Of a stretch of 56,151 bases of DNA, positions 9,272 to 18,542 are shown in pieces. Numbering within the stretch: position 1 is the stretch's first letter; the number at the start of each line of letters is the position of its first letter. The stretch lies in assembly GCA_016125405.1 (NCBI GenBank), contig WGLW01000049.1, forward strand, positions 1-56,151, written 5' to 3'. Origin of the DNA: Alphaproteobacteria bacterium. GTDB taxonomy: Bacteria > Pseudomonadota > Alphaproteobacteria > Caulobacterales > Hyphomonadaceae. Both the position numbers and the translations under genes were made by a program. A model generated the notes under the pieces. That model did not search any database, was not told the origin of the DNA, and was given only the letters and a program-made list of their open reading frames with translations.

Positions 9272-9674
9272 CAGCCATGCGCGACCGGTTTCCCGTGCGG
9301 ATGCGGCGTTCCTACGATACGGTCCGCCTGGACGCAGAGATCCGGAAAGCCTGTCCATATCAAAGCAAGGTAGCGGCCGTTGTCGTGCGCGCAGGTCACC
9401 ATGGAAATCGACGGGTTTATCGTTCCTGAAGACGCGGTCATACGCCGCATTCGCGCGCTTATCGCTCGCGGCGTCCTCAGACCTTTTCGGAACCTGCGCT
9501 ACTGGCGTTGGAGCGAAATCGCTCCTGTATCGAAGACTTCAGCCTGACGCGCGCTCAAACTCACCGCGCCTTAACCAAGCTGAATCGCGCGGTAGGAATT
9601 TTACGGATTCGCCGCACCCAAATTCTTTACTCCCGCATGGCAGCGTGTGCCGGACTGGAACAGCGGGACAGCCC
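9272..9674. other. Gap between carA and the glycosyltransferase gene
   Basis: About 400 bases with no firm gene. It holds one short open frame (9401-9547, listed separately) and a compact hairpin GGAGCG-AAAT-CGCTCC at 9510-9525 with no U-tract. An AT-richer stretch at 9590-9630 just before the glycosyltransferase may contain its promoter; no confident -35/-10 pair was assigned. Confidence 0.45.
9401..9547 (+). CDS. Possible 48-residue small protein, unknown
   Basis: An ATG frame of 48 residues beginning MEIDGFIVPEDAVIRRI, with a basic, aromatic C-terminal half (RNLRYWRWSEI). There is no good ribosome-binding site and no recognised family. It lies in the carA-glycosyltransferase gap and is kept only because the gap has no other gene; it may equally be chance. 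Confidence 0.15.
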   Translation: MEIDGFIVPEDAVIRRIRALIARGVLRPFRNLRYWRWSEIAPVSKTSA

Positions 9675-10808
9675 ATGTCAGCCATCGACAACACTGCCGA
9701 TATTCACGCGCGCATCGCCATTGCGGAAGCCGCGCTGAACGCCATCGGACAACAGATCCATCCGATGATGCGCGACCTCGACGTCGCCGTTCTGATCCCG
9801 TGCTATAACGAGGCGGCGACCATCGGCGAGGTGGTGGAAAGCTTCCGCGCCGCGCTACCGCGCTGCCGCGTCTATGTCTACGACAACAACAGCCAGGACA
9901 CGACCGCCGCCGTGGCGCGCGACGCCGGCGCGATCGTTCGCCGCGAACCGCTGCAGGGCAAGGGACACGTTGTCCGCCGCATGTTTTCCGACATCGAGGC
10001 CGACGTCTATGTGATGGTCGACGGCGATGCGACCTATGACGCCGCCGCCGTACACCGCATGCTGTCGCGCCTGATCGAAACGCAGGCCGACATGGTGGTC
10101 GGCGCGCGCATCACCAAGGACAAGGCCGCCTATCGCCAGGGCCACAAGTTCGGCAACAAGCTGCTGACCGGTCTGGTGTCGAAGATTTTCGGCGACCGCT
10201 TCACCGACATGCTGTCGGGCTATCGCGTGTTCTCGCGCCGCTTCGTGAAGAGCTATCCGGCGCTGGCCGAAGGCTTCGAGACGGAAGCCGAGCTGACCGT
10301 GCACGCCCTCGAACTCGACATGATCACGGCCGAAGTGCAGACCGAATACGCTGCGCGGCCGCCCGGATCGGTCTCCAAGCTCAACACGATGCGCGACGGC
10401 TTCCGCATCCTGATGACGATCGGCCGCCTGATGCGCGACGAACGTCCGCTGATGTTCTTTGGCGCAATGGCCGGGCTGGGAGCGCTGTGCGCCCTCGGTC
10501 TCGGCGCGCCGATCGTGGTCGAGTACCTGAAAACAGGGCTCGTGCCGCGTTTTCCGACGGCATTCCTGGTGGGGACGCTGGCGGTGCTCTCCGGGATCAG
10601 CCTGGTGTCAGGCGTGATCCTGGAGACCGTGAGCCTTGGGCGGCGCGAGATGAAGCGCATCGCCTACAATCAGGTCGAAAGCCTGACCGCGAAGCTGGAG
10701 CGGCTGGCCGAGACCCGCGCAACGCTGGACAGCCTGCGCGCGCAGGCGATCAACGAAAATCCCGGCGCCGCCTTCATCGAACGTCCGCGCCGCGCCCGCG
10801 CGCACTAG
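9675..10808 (+). CDS. Family 2 glycosyltransferase with C-terminal membrane helices
   Basis: A 377-residue GT-A fold enzyme of the dolichyl-phosphate-mannose-synthase type. The catalytic domain (about 36-230) shows VLIPCYNEAATI, the YDNNSQDTT nucleotide-binding turn, and VDGDATYD (D116, D118) as the metal/sugar-nucleotide DxD equivalent, then LSGYRVFSRRF and GFETEAEL. Two membrane helices follow (about 267-290 and 298-323) and a charged tail. Such enzymes transfer a sugar from a nucleotide donor to a lipid carrier at the inner membrane; the sugar is not determinable. The ATG at 9675 (MSAIDN) was chosen over an in-frame GTG 30 bases upstream. No partner genes adjoin it. Confidence 0.88.
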   Translation: MSAIDNTADIHARIAIAEAALNAIGQQIHPMMRDLDVAVLIPCYNEAATIGEVVESFRAALPRCRVYVYDNNSQDTTAAVARDAGAIVRREPLQGKGHVVRRMFSDIEADVYVMVDGDATYDAAAVHRMLSRLIETQADMVVGARITKDKAAYRQGHKFGNKLLTGLVSKIFGDRFTDMLSGYRVFSRRFVKSYPALAEGFETEAELTVHALELDMITAEVQTEYAARPPGSVSKLNTMRDGFRILMTIGRLMRDERPLMFFGAMAGLGALCALGLGAPIVVEYLKTGLVPRFPTAFLVGTLAVLSGISLVSGVILETVSLGRREMKRIAYNQVESLTAKLERLAETRATLDSLRAQAINENPGAAFIERPRRARAH

Positions 10809-10832
10809 GTTTTACTCCCCGAAACCAAAACA

Positions 10833-10861
10833 GCCGCCCCCGGTAAATGCCGGCGGGCGGC
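10833..10861. terminator. Bidirectional terminator between convergent genes
   Basis: GCCGCCC-CCGG pairs with CCGG-CGGGCGGC around TAAATG, followed on the plus strand by CCTTGCCTTTTT. On the minus strand TTTTGG follows. It separates the glycosyltransferase from csoR. Confidence 0.7.
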
Positions 10862-10889
10862 GCCTTGCCTTTTTGGCTGCACGCCGAAC

Positions 10890-11168
10890 CTAATTCCGGA
10901 ACACCTTGAGCAGTTCCTCGATGACGCGGGCTTCCTCGGCCTTGTCCTTCGAGGTCATGGCGCGGTGGACGCAATGATTGAGATGGCGGCGAAGGAGGTC
11001 GGTCTCGACTTTCGCCAGCGCCGCGCGCGCCGCCTCGATCTGCGTCACGATGTCGATGCAGTAGCGGTCTTCCTCGACCATGCGCCCGATGCCGCGCACC
11101 TGCCCTTCAACCCGGTTCAGGGCCTTGAGCGCCTTGGTCGCCACTTCGTCGGATCCGGCGTTTGTCAC
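10890..11168 (-). CDS. csoR: CsoR-family copper-sensing repressor
   Basis: A 92-residue all-alpha repressor of the CsoR/RcnR (DUF156) family. The copper(I) triad is in place with correct spacing: C37 (RYCIDI), H62 and C66 (RHLNHC), corresponding to Cys-His-Cys of known CsoR proteins. A GTG start at 11168 was chosen because AGAGGGGG lies four bases upstream and the length then matches the family; a longer frame to 11246 would run through the operator palindromes. It is divergent from the copper ATPase gene, so it most likely represses that gene and itself until copper binds. Confidence 0.9.
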   Translation of the reverse strand: MTNAGSDEVATKALKALNRVEGQVRGIGRMVEEDRYCIDIVTQIEAARAALAKVETDLLRRHLNHCVHRAMTSKDKAEEARVIEELLKVFRN

Positions 11169-11170
11169 GA

Positions 11171-11211
11171 TACCCCCTCTGGGTACTTGAATTGATACCC
11201 CATAGAGGTAT
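11171..11211. promoter_or_regulatory. Two CsoR-type operator palindromes in the csoR-copA divergent region
   Basis: TACCC-CCTCT-GGGTA (11171-11185) and ATACCCC-ATA-GAGGTAT (11195-11211, one mismatch between arms) lie in tandem in the 76 bases between csoR and the ATPase gene. Both resemble the TACCCC/GGGGTA G-C tract sites bound by CsoR repressors. The first site overlaps the csoR leader, consistent with autorepression. Confidence 0.65.
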
Positions 11212-11244
11212 ATCGGGCGGTGACGACGTTCAAGGACAACCGCC

Positions 11245-13587
11245 ATGGCCAGCGATCCGCACGCGCATCCTCACGATCACGCCGCCCCCGCGAAAAAGGA
11301 CCCGGTCTGCGGGATGACGCCCAAGCCGGACACGCCCCACCGGCTGACGGACGAAACCGGCGAGGTGCTGTTCTGCAGCGCTGGCTGCAAGGCGAAGTAT
11401 GAAGCCTCGCCTGAAACGTACCGGGCGGGCGCCGCCCCGCCGCCTGCGCCCGCGGCGGCGCCGGGATCAAAATGGACCTGTCCGATGCACCCCGAGATCG
11501 TGCGCGACGGGCCGGGCCCCTGCCCGATCTGCGGCATGGCGCTGGAGCCGATGACGCCCGCGGCGGAGGACGCGCCAAACCCTGAACTGGACGACATGAC
11601 GCTCCGCTTCTGGATCGGGCTGGCGCTGGCGGCGCCGGTCTTCGTGCTGGAGATGGGCCGGCATTTCCTCGGCGCTGATCGTGTGATTCCGCCGCACATC
11701 AACGTCTGGCTCCAGCTTGTGCTGGCGACCCCGGTGGTCGCCTGGGCCGGCTATCCGTTCTTCGTGCGGGGCGCGGCGTCGCTGAAATCGCGCAACCTCA
11801 ACATGTTCACGCTGATCGCGCTCGGAACCGGCGTTGCGTGGACCTACAGCGTCGTTGCGACGCTGGCGCCCTCGATCTTTCCTCCCGGACTTCGCGACGC
11901 GCACGGCCTTGTGCCGGTCTATTTCGAGGCGTCCGCCGTCATCACCGTGCTCGTCCTGCTGGGCCAGGTGCTGGAGCTGCGCGCGCGGGCCCGGACCGGC
12001 GGCGCGATCCGCGCGCTGCTTGGCCTTGCGCCGAAGACCGCGCGGCGGGTGCAAGGCGACAGCGAAAGCGAGATTCCGATCGAGGACATCGCCGTCGGCG
12101 ATCGCCTGCGTGTGCGCCCCGGAGAGAAAGCGCCGGTGGACGGCGTTGTCATCGACGGGCGCTCCTCGATGGACGAGTCGATGGTGACGGGGGAATCCAT
12201 GCCGGTGACGCGCGGGCCGGGAGACAAGGTGATCGGCGGCACGCTCAACCAGACCGGCGCCCTCCTGATCGAAGCCACCCATGTCGGCCAGGACGGTATG
12301 CTCGCGCGCATCGTGCAGATGGTTGCAGACGCCCAGCGCAGCCGGGCGCCGATCCAGCGGCTGGCGGACAGGGTGTCGGCCTGGTTCGTGCCGCTGGTTA
12401 TCGCCGCCGCCATTGCCGCCTTTCTGGCGTGGTGGCTGCTGGGACCGGCGCCTTCGCTGTCCTATGGGCTCGTCGCGGCCGTGTCGGTTCTGATCATCGC
12501 CTGCCCGTGTGCGCTGGGCCTTGCAACGCCGATGGCGATCATGGCGGGCGTGGGCCGGGCCGCGCAGATGGGCGTGCTGGTCAAGAATGCTGAAGCGCTG
12601 GAACGCATGGAGCGCGTCAATACGCTGGTGCTCGACAAGACGGGCACGCTGACGGAGGGCAAGCCCTCGGTCGTCGCGATTGAAGTCGTTCCCGGCGCCG
12701 ATGAAGCCCACGTTCTCAAGCTTGCCGCCAGCCTCGAGAACCGGAGCGAACACCCCCTGGCGCAGGCGATCGTAGCTGCGGCGAAAGAGCGGTCGCTGGC
12801 GCTCGTGGAGCCGTCTGACTTCGACTCGCCGACCGGCAAGGGCGTTACCGGCGTCGTCGAGGGGCACAGCGTCGTTCTGGGCGCGGACCGCTATTTCGAA
12901 GAGCTTGGCGTCAGCATCGCGGATCTGTCAGGCCGGGCCGATGCCCTCCGCCATGATGGCGCAACCGCAATCTTTTGCGCGATCGACGGCAAGGTGGCCG
13001 GCGTCTTCGGCATTGCGGACAAGGTGAAAGCGACCACGCCCGCATCCCTGCGCGCGTTGCGGGACCAGGGCCTCGACCTCGTGATGGTGACGGGCGACAA
13101 CCGCATCACCGCCGAGGCCGTTGCACGCACCCTTGGCGTCAACCGGGTCGAGGCGGGTGTGCTGCCGGAAAACAAGGCGCGCATTGTCGAACAGCTTCAG
13201 GCGGAAGGCCGGGTCGTCGCGATGGCCGGAGACGGCGTGAACGATGCGCCGGCGCTGGCGGCCGCCGATGTTGGCGTGGCCATGGGAACCGGGACGGATG
13301 TCGCCATCGAAAGCGCCGGGCTGACGCTCCTGCACGGCGATCTTTCGGGCGTGGTGAAGGCGCGCGCGATGTCAGTGGCGACGATGCGGAACATCCGCCA
13401 GAACCTGTTGTTCGCCTTCGGTTACAACGCGCTGGGAATACCGGTCGCGGCGGGCCTGCTCTACCCCGTCACCGGACAGCTTCTCTCGCCGATGATCGCG
13501 GCGGCCGCGATGGCGCTGTCTTCGGTTTCCGTGATCGCAAACTCGCTGCGCCTCGGCCGTTTGAAGGTGGATGAGGCGGCGGCCTGA
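11245..13587 (+). CDS. copA: Copper-translocating P1B-type ATPase
   Basis: A 780-residue copper(I) export pump in the inner membrane. In place of the usual CxxC HMA domain the N-terminus has a His-rich start (HAHPHDH), a YHS-like segment (about 19-60, DPVCGM and FCSAGCK) and a heavy-metal-binding domain (about 76-102, CPMHPEI...CPICGM). The pump core has the CPC metal site ([12 protein letters not shown]), phosphorylation site DKTGTLT, the SEHPLAQAI nucleotide-binding motif and hinge [10 protein letters not shown], with eight predicted helices. ATG at 11245 after AAGGAC. It is divergent from csoR and preceded by two CsoR-like operators, which supports copper as substrate and copper-inducible control. 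Confidence 0.93.
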   Translation: MASDPHAHPHDHAAPAKKDPVCGMTPKPDTPHRLTDETGEVLFCSAGCKAKYEASPETYRAGAAPPPAPAAAPGSKWTCPMHPEIVRDGPGPCPICGMALEPMTPAAEDAPNPELDDMTLRFWIGLALAAPVFVLEMGRHFLGADRVIPPHINVWLQLVLATPVVAWAGYPFFVRGAASLKSRNLNMFTLIALGTGVAWTYSVVATLAPSIFPPGLRDAHGLVPVYFEASAVITVLVLLGQVLELRARARTGGAIRALLGLAPKTARRVQGDSESEIPIEDIAVGDRLRVRPGEKAPVDGVVIDGRSSMDESMVTGESMPVTRGPGDKVIGGTLNQTGALLIEATHVGQDGMLARIVQMVADAQRSRAPIQRLADRVSAWFVPLVIAAAIAAFLAWWLLGPAPSLSYGLVAAVSVLIIACPCALGLATPMAIMAGVGRAAQMGVLVKNAEALERMERVNTLVLDKTGTLTEGKPSVVAIEVVPGADEAHVLKLAASLENRSEHPLAQAIVAAAKERSLALVEPSDFDSPTGKGVTGVVEGHSVVLGADRYFEELGVSIADLSGRADALRHDGATAIFCAIDGKVAGVFGIADKVKATTPASLRALRDQGLDLVMVTGDNRITAEAVARTLGVNRVEAGVLPENKARIVEQLQAEGRVVAMAGDGVNDAPALAAADVGVAMGTGTDVAIESAGLTLLHGDLSGVVKARAMSVATMRNIRQNLLFAFGYNALGIPVAAGLLYPVTGQLLSPMIAAAAMALSSVSVIANSLRLGRLKVDEAAA

Positions 13588-13603
13588 AGCGGCCAATCGC
13601 CCG

Positions 13604-15289
13604 CTAGGGCTTCACGCGGACCGTGACTGACTGGAACGAGGCCTTGCCGAGTTCGCGCTCCTTCGTCGCCTGCCCCGGCACGGTGTAGGCGCCGATGGGT
13701 GTCGCCTCGAAGCCTGCGGCGGTCAGCCGGTCGGCCACGGCCTTTGCGCGGGCCAGCGCCAGCCGGCGGTTGGCCGTGGGGCTGCCGCCGATGCTGGAGT
13801 GGCCTTCGACCTCGACTGACTTGGCGTCCCAGCGCTTCAGCGCCCAGACGATGGTGTCGACGACCGTAAGGCCATCCGCCGAAATGTTGGCGCCGCCCTG
13901 ATCGAACGTAACCGCGGGCAGGTCGCGCATCGGCGGCGTGATGGCGATCGACCATTCCGGGAAACGCGCCGAGAGTTGCTGTTCCATCTCGTGATAGGAA
14001 GCGAGGCTCAGCGCCGCGTTGGGCGCAGGAACGATCATGGCGCGACGGTTCTCGGCGTCGACATCGACGGCCAGCGCCTTGAACGGCACGGCGTCGCGGA
14101 TCGAGGCTTCGGATTGCTCGCGCTGGTCGATGATGTTGATCTGGCGCTGAAGCGGCGCCAGCGAACTTTGCGCCAGGCGCTGAACGGTCGCCGTGTCGAT
14201 CGGCTTGGCCTGATCGACCAGCACCTGCAGCAGACGAACCTTCACAGGCGCCTTGAGCACCTTGGAATAATGCTCGGTGAGCTGCGCTTCGGCCGTGGGA
14301 ATGCGCTCATGCGTCATCACGGTCTGCTGGATCTGGATCGGCTGGTCGTGCGGAAAGCTGACCGTGAGGCTGCTGACTTCGGCCTGCCCGTCCGGGAAGG
14401 GGCGCAGCGCCTCGTCGCGCACCACGTTCTGCACACGCGCCTCGTAGGCGATGTTGCGGAGCGCGAAGCCCAGCGGCAGCGACAGGCTGGCGAAGACGGC
14501 GATCACCAGCGCGGTCTGCCAGCGAACGGCCTTCTCGCTGTGCACAGTGGCGAAGCCGTGCAGCCAGGCGAGGCCCGTAACGGTGAGCGCGATGGCCAGA
14601 AGGTTGGTCATGAACAGGAAAAGCGCGCCGCCGGCGATGACCATGTTCCAGGTGGCGATGCCGAAGCCGACCACGGCGATCGGCGGCATCAGGGCGGTGG
14701 CGATTGCGACGCCGACGATCGTGGCGCCCTTGCGGTGGATCACCGAATAGCCGCCGGCCAGGCCGGAGAAGATCGCGACAAGCAGGTCGAACAGGTTGGG
14801 CCGCGTGCGGGCGAGGATTTCCGGGGTCGCCTCGCGCAGGGGCGAGAACATCACGATCAGGATCGAAATCGCCAGCGCCGCCGCCACCCCGGTTCCGATC
14901 GAGATGAGGGCGCGGCGCATGGCCGAATAGTCGAGCGCGCACAGCGAAAAGCCCATCAGCATGATGGGGCCCATCAGCGGCGAGATCAGCATGGCGCCGA
15001 TGACGACGGCTGGCGACGAGAGCAGCAGGCCGAGAATGGCGATGGCGCACGACATCACCACCATGAACACGTAACGGCCGCACAGCTCGCCGTCGGTGAT
15101 GACTTCCCTCATGACCTCGTAATGACGGACCGAGCGCGACAGGGCCTGGACGCCGATGGTGGCGCGCTTGCGCAGCCAGCGCCAGCGGACCTCGAGCGCG
15201 TGCCGGACGTTGTCCAGACGCGTCGCCTCCGGAGAGGCCGCCGCCTCTTCGGCGACCGTCGAATCCGAAAGCTGCGTACCGGTATCCAT
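13604..15289 (-). CDS. DUF389 membrane protein fused to an OmpA-like domain
   Basis: A 561-residue inner-membrane protein. Residues about 70-280 form a DUF389 region of several helices with SSPAVVIGAMLISPLMGPIM and RKGATIVGVAIATALMPP, as in the TIGR00341-type family. After a periplasmic stretch, about 455-561 resembles an OmpA C-terminal domain: VEVEGHSSIGGSPTANRRL and the RA.AV helix. Aligned to OmpA, the peptidoglycan-binding Arg is kept (R514) but the Asp of GHTD is Ser (S499), so diaminopimelate binding may be weakened. ATG at 15289 follows GAGGAAGT. It ends 16 bases from the convergent copA end. The function of DUF389 is unknown; cell-wall anchoring is inferred. Confidence 0.8.
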   Translation of the reverse strand: MDTGTQLSDSTVAEEAAASPEATRLDNVRHALEVRWRWLRKRATIGVQALSRSVRHYEVMREVITDGELCGRYVFMVVMSCAIAILGLLLSSPAVVIGAMLISPLMGPIMLMGFSLCALDYSAMRRALISIGTGVAAALAISILIVMFSPLREATPEILARTRPNLFDLLVAIFSGLAGGYSVIHRKGATIVGVAIATALMPPIAVVGFGIATWNMVIAGGALFLFMTNLLAIALTVTGLAWLHGFATVHSEKAVRWQTALVIAVFASLSLPLGFALRNIAYEARVQNVVRDEALRPFPDGQAEVSSLTVSFPHDQPIQIQQTVMTHERIPTAEAQLTEHYSKVLKAPVKVRLLQVLVDQAKPIDTATVQRLAQSSLAPLQRQINIIDQREQSEASIRDAVPFKALAVDVDAENRRAMIVPAPNAALSLASYHEMEQQLSARFPEWSIAITPPMRDLPAVTFDQGGANISADGLTVVDTIVWALKRWDAKSVEVEGHSSIGGSPTANRRLALARAKAVADRLTAAGFEATPIGAYTVPGQATKERELGKASFQSVTVRVKP

Positions 15290-15418
15290 ACTTCCTCGGC
15301 GGGCAAACTGCGCCCAGACGCCCACCGGCGCAGCTATATCGTGCCACAAATGCCTTTCAAAATCTTTGCTCCCGACACGGGATTCACGGCCGGATATTCC
15401 GCGCCGTCCGTGGGGAAA

Positions 15419-15892
15419 TCAGCAACCGCCGGCCAGGCAGCGGTGCAGGTCCTGAGCGCAATCGCCAGCGGCTTCGGCCTGTTGCTGGGTCGCATCGCCG
15501 CCGCTGGAATAAACGCCGGTGAGGCTTCCCTCGCCTGCGACGCGGTACCTGTCCGATATCCCCCTGGCGGCGAGGCAGGAGACGGCTTCGGCGGCGCATT
15601 CACCGGCGGTCTTTGGCCGGCAGACGTTTGGCGGCGAGCCGGCGGCGATGGCTGGCAGCGCCGCCCGCGGCGCCGGGGCTGGCGCAGGGAGCGGAGCGGC
15701 GGCAATGGGCGCGGCCGGCGCGTAGGAGGGCGTTACCGCCAGGGGCGTCACGGTCACAGGCGCCGGCGCCGACGTAACGGGCCGCACTTCCACGGGACGA
15801 ACCTCGACTTGCGACTGGGCGGGCGCAAGCTGGGCGGCGAGGCCGAGCGCCACGGCAGCTGCAACCAGTAAACCGGGCCGGAGACTGCGCAT
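15419..15892 (-). CDS. Small exported Pro/Ala-rich, Cys-containing protein, unknown
   Basis: 157 residues. A signal peptide (about 1-26) is followed by a low-complexity Pro/Ala/Val region (about 28-85) and then a compact C-terminal part with six cysteines (CRPKT..GECAAEAVSC..., DCAQDLHRC..GGC), which suggests disulphides in the periplasm. A GGGAGGG ribosome-binding site precedes the ATG. No family was recognised. It sits upstream of, and on the same strand as, the DUF389 gene with a 129-base gap. Confidence 0.65.
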   Translation of the reverse strand: MRSLRPGLLVAAAVALGLAAQLAPAQSQVEVRPVEVRPVTSAPAPVTVTPLAVTPSYAPAAPIAAAPLPAPAPAPRAALPAIAAGSPPNVCRPKTAGECAAEAVSCLAARGISDRYRVAGEGSLTGVYSSGGDATQQQAEAAGDCAQDLHRCLAGGC

Positions 15893-15994
15893 TTCATCCC
15901 TCCCCTGTGGGCCGGAAGAGCGTATGCCTCGGACTCAGGCCCAGCAAGCGGCAGGCGGTTGCCCTTGCCTGCGCCTGCGGCCATCTTGCAGCCC

Positions 15995-16738
15995 ATGCCC
16001 GATACAACCCAAAGCCCGCCTGACTCCCGCCTTGAGATCCGCATCGTGCCGGTGACGCCGCTGCAGCAGAACTGCTCGCTGATCTGGGACACGGCGACGA
16101 AGCACGCCGCCTTCGTCGATCCCGGCGGGGAGATCGACAAGCTGATGGGCGCGCTGGATCATTTCGGCCTTACGCTGAAGAAGATCTGGCTGACGCACGG
16201 CCACATGGATCACGCCGGCGCCGCCGCCGAGCTGCGCGAACGCACGGGCGCTCCGATCGAGGGACCGCACAAGGATGACCAGTTCTGGCTGGACCAGATC
16301 GAGGCGGCGGGCGCCAAGTACGGCATCCCCGACGGCCGCAATGTGACGCCGGACCGCTATCTCGAGGATGGCGACACGCTGGAGCTTGAGGGCGTGACGT
16401 TCGACGTGGCGCACACGCCCGGCCATACGCCCGGCCATGTGGTGATCTACAACGCACCCGCGAAGATCGCCTTCGTCGGCGACGTCCTCTTCGCCGGGTC
16501 GATCGGCCGCACGGATTTTCCGCGCGGCAATCACCAGCAGTTGATCGATTCGATCACGGGCAAGCTTTGGCCGCTGGGCGAGGACATCAATTTCGTTCCG
16601 GGGCATGGGCCCATCTCGACCTTCGGCCAGGAGCGCCAGACCAATCCTTTCGTCGCCGATGCGCTCACCGGATATGGCGGCGCCGCGAAGACGGATGCAT
16701 CCAGCATCGACCGGAAGCTGGCCAAACGCTGGACATGA
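15995..16738 (+). CDS. MBL-fold metallo-hydrolase (YcbL/glyoxalase II-like)
   Basis: A 247-residue metallo-beta-lactamase-fold enzyme. It has the binuclear zinc motif THGHMDH (H68, H70, D72, H73), PGHTPGHVV for the third histidine, GDVLFAGSIGRTD for the bridging aspartate, and PGHGP for the last histidine. Length and motif order fit the short glyoxalase-II-like YcbL group, which hydrolyses thioesters. The ATG at 15995 was preferred over a TTG 36 bases upstream, although its ribosome-binding site is weak. It is divergent from the preceding secreted protein gene. Confidence 0.87.
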   Translation: MPDTTQSPPDSRLEIRIVPVTPLQQNCSLIWDTATKHAAFVDPGGEIDKLMGALDHFGLTLKKIWLTHGHMDHAGAAAELRERTGAPIEGPHKDDQFWLDQIEAAGAKYGIPDGRNVTPDRYLEDGDTLELEGVTFDVAHTPGHTPGHVVIYNAPAKIAFVGDVLFAGSIGRTDFPRGNHQQLIDSITGKLWPLGEDINFVPGHGPISTFGQERQTNPFVADALTGYGGAAKTDASSIDRKLAKRWT

Positions 16739-16801
16739 GCGGCGCGCAGCCCAGATCACACTCACCCTTGTGACCTGCGCCGTTCGACATTATGCCCCCT
16801 A

Positions 16802-17383
16802 GTGTCGTCGTTCGCGGGCGGGGGGCGGGCATCTACAATCACTACCAGACGCGTTCGCGTGGAGTTGTTGCATTTGCAGGTAAAGACGGCCTCCGGAGAG
16901 ACGACAACGTCTGGCATTTGGCGGTTCGTCCCCGTGGCGATCCTGCTTGGCGCGAGCCTCATCGCCTCGCTGAGCATTTCGAAAGGCTTCGGCGGCGCAT
17001 GGGGCATGAAGCTCCAGGCGTTCACCGGTTTCATGCTGTGCGCCTTTGCGCTGATGAAGCTGGTCGACCTGCGTCGCTTCGCGACGGGGTTCGGCATGTT
17101 CGACCTGCTGGGCCGGCGCTGGACGCCGTGGTGCTACGCCTATCCGTTCTGCGAACTGCTGCTGGGCGAGGCGTATTTCACCTATGTCGCGCCGGTCACG
17201 ATCTATTCGGTCACGCTGGGGCTCGGACTTTTCAACGCGCTCGGCGTGCTGACGGCGGTGCGCGGCGGTCTTGACCGGACGGATATGCGGCTCGCCAACC
17301 CGCTGAAGATGCCGCTGTGTTTCGTGATGATGATCGAGAGCGTGGTGATGATCATCATGGCGGGCCTGCTGCTCTATCTGTGA
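16802..17383 (+). CDS. Small polytopic membrane protein, MauE/DoxX-like
   Basis: Up to 193 residues with about four membrane helices: FVPVAILLGASLIASLSI, LQAFTGFMLCAFALMKLVDL, a central YPFCELLLGEAYFTYVAPV, and a final LCFVMMIESVVMIIMAGLLL. The layout and the Glu in the third segment resemble the MauE/DoxX group of redox-associated membrane proteins. The start is uncertain: GTG at 16802 or an in-frame GTG at 16859, neither with a good ribosome-binding site. No partner identifies its role. Confidence 0.65.
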   Translation: MSSFAGGGRASTITTRRVRVELLHLQVKTASGETTTSGIWRFVPVAILLGASLIASLSISKGFGGAWGMKLQAFTGFMLCAFALMKLVDLRRFATGFGMFDLLGRRWTPWCYAYPFCELLLGEAYFTYVAPVTIYSVTLGLGLFNALGVLTAVRGGLDRTDMRLANPLKMPLCFVMMIESVVMIIMAGLLLYL

Positions 17384-17460
17384 CAGAAAGATGAAGCGTT
17401 GCCCGTCGGGGCGAACGAGGCGATAGGTCCGGCCGGACGCATTCGCCTTGAGGACCCAGC

Positions 17461-18498
17461 ATGCTGCGACGCCGCCGGACATCTCTCGCCGCACTGATTG
17501 CGATGACGCTGGCTGCGACGCCTACTGCATTTGCATGGGGCGCGACAGGGCACGAGCTGTTGACGCGCGCCGCTCTCGAGCGGCTGTCCTCCGATCTCCC
17601 CGCCTTCCTGCGGAAGACCGAAGTGCGCGCACAGATCGAACTTGTCGGCCGCGAGCCAGACCGCTGGCGCGGCGCGGGACGCGTGCACGACGCCGAGCGC
17701 GATCCCGGACACTTCATCGACCTTGGCGATGACGGGCTGGTCGAGGGCCTCTTCCCGCTCAACGGCCTGCCCGCGACGCGCGCCGACTTCGATGCGCAGA
17801 TGCGCGCCAAGGGGATCAACCCGCCGGCGCCGGGCTATCTTCCCTACGCAATGATCGACGGCTGGCAACAGGTGGTGAAGGACTTCGCCTACTGGCGCGC
17901 CAGCAAGGTTGCCGCCCAGACCGCGAAATCGAAATCCGACCGCGACTGGTTCGCCGCCGACCTGAAGCTGCGCGAGACGTTGCTGATCCGCGATATCGGC
18001 GTTTGGAGCCACTATGTCGCCGACGGCAGCCAGCCGCAGCATGTGACGGATCACTATGCCGGATGGGACAAGTATCCCGATCCGATGACCTATCCGCCGC
18101 CCGGCCTCGGGCCCGAGGTGAAGTCCGTGCACAACTACTTCGAAGGCGCGTTCGTGAAGCAGAATTTCAGCCTGCGCGACGTCGAAAACGCGATGTCGCC
18201 CGAGCGCGACTGCGGCTGCCCGATCGAGACACGCGTGGCGGATTATCTGACGATGACGCACACGCAGGTGGTACCGCTTTACGAGATGGTCTCTGCGGGC
18301 GGGCTGAAGGACGCAACACCAGCCGCCATCGCCTTCACGCGTGCACGCCTGGCTGCCGGCGCCAGTGAAATCCGCGACGAGCTGGAAGCGGCGTGGCGGG
18401 CCAGCGCGACTGCGACGGTGGGGTATCCCGCGATCAATGTCGCCGATATTGAAAGCGGCAGGACAGTGCTGACGCGCGACAGCTACGGGGCGGATTGA
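17461..18498 (+). CDS. S1/P1-type nuclease / zinc phospholipase C-like exported enzyme
   Basis: 345 residues. A signal peptide ends AFA, so the mature protein begins W26-GATGH31. An N-terminal Trp with His at +5 is the zinc-cluster start of P1/S1 nucleases. Further ligands follow: H84, H184-xxx-D188 and H194 (SHYVADGSQPQH), and H224-xxx-E228 (HNYFEG). In P1 nuclease the last residue is Asp, whereas Glu is found in the related bacterial phospholipase C, so the site mixes both patterns. It should be a three-zinc periplasmic or secreted phosphodiesterase; nucleic acid or phospholipid as substrate is open. AGGAC precedes the ATG. The PrpD-like gene follows after 44 bases and is probably cotranscribed. 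Confidence 0.85.
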   Translation: MLRRRRTSLAALIAMTLAATPTAFAWGATGHELLTRAALERLSSDLPAFLRKTEVRAQIELVGREPDRWRGAGRVHDAERDPGHFIDLGDDGLVEGLFPLNGLPATRADFDAQMRAKGINPPAPGYLPYAMIDGWQQVVKDFAYWRASKVAAQTAKSKSDRDWFAADLKLRETLLIRDIGVWSHYVADGSQPQHVTDHYAGWDKYPDPMTYPPPGLGPEVKSVHNYFEGAFVKQNFSLRDVENAMSPERDCGCPIETRVADYLTMTHTQVVPLYEMVSAGGLKDATPAAIAFTRARLAAGASEIRDELEAAWRASATATVGYPAINVADIESGRTVLTRDSYGAD

Positions 18499-18542
18499 GC
18501 TTCCCGAAGCGGCGTCGGCCGCAAGGGTGAGGAAGCTGACCG

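Noticed and set aside
11467-12867. Long minus-strand open frame opposite copA.
   Set aside because: Antisense shadow; Arg/His/Gln-rich translation with no family features.
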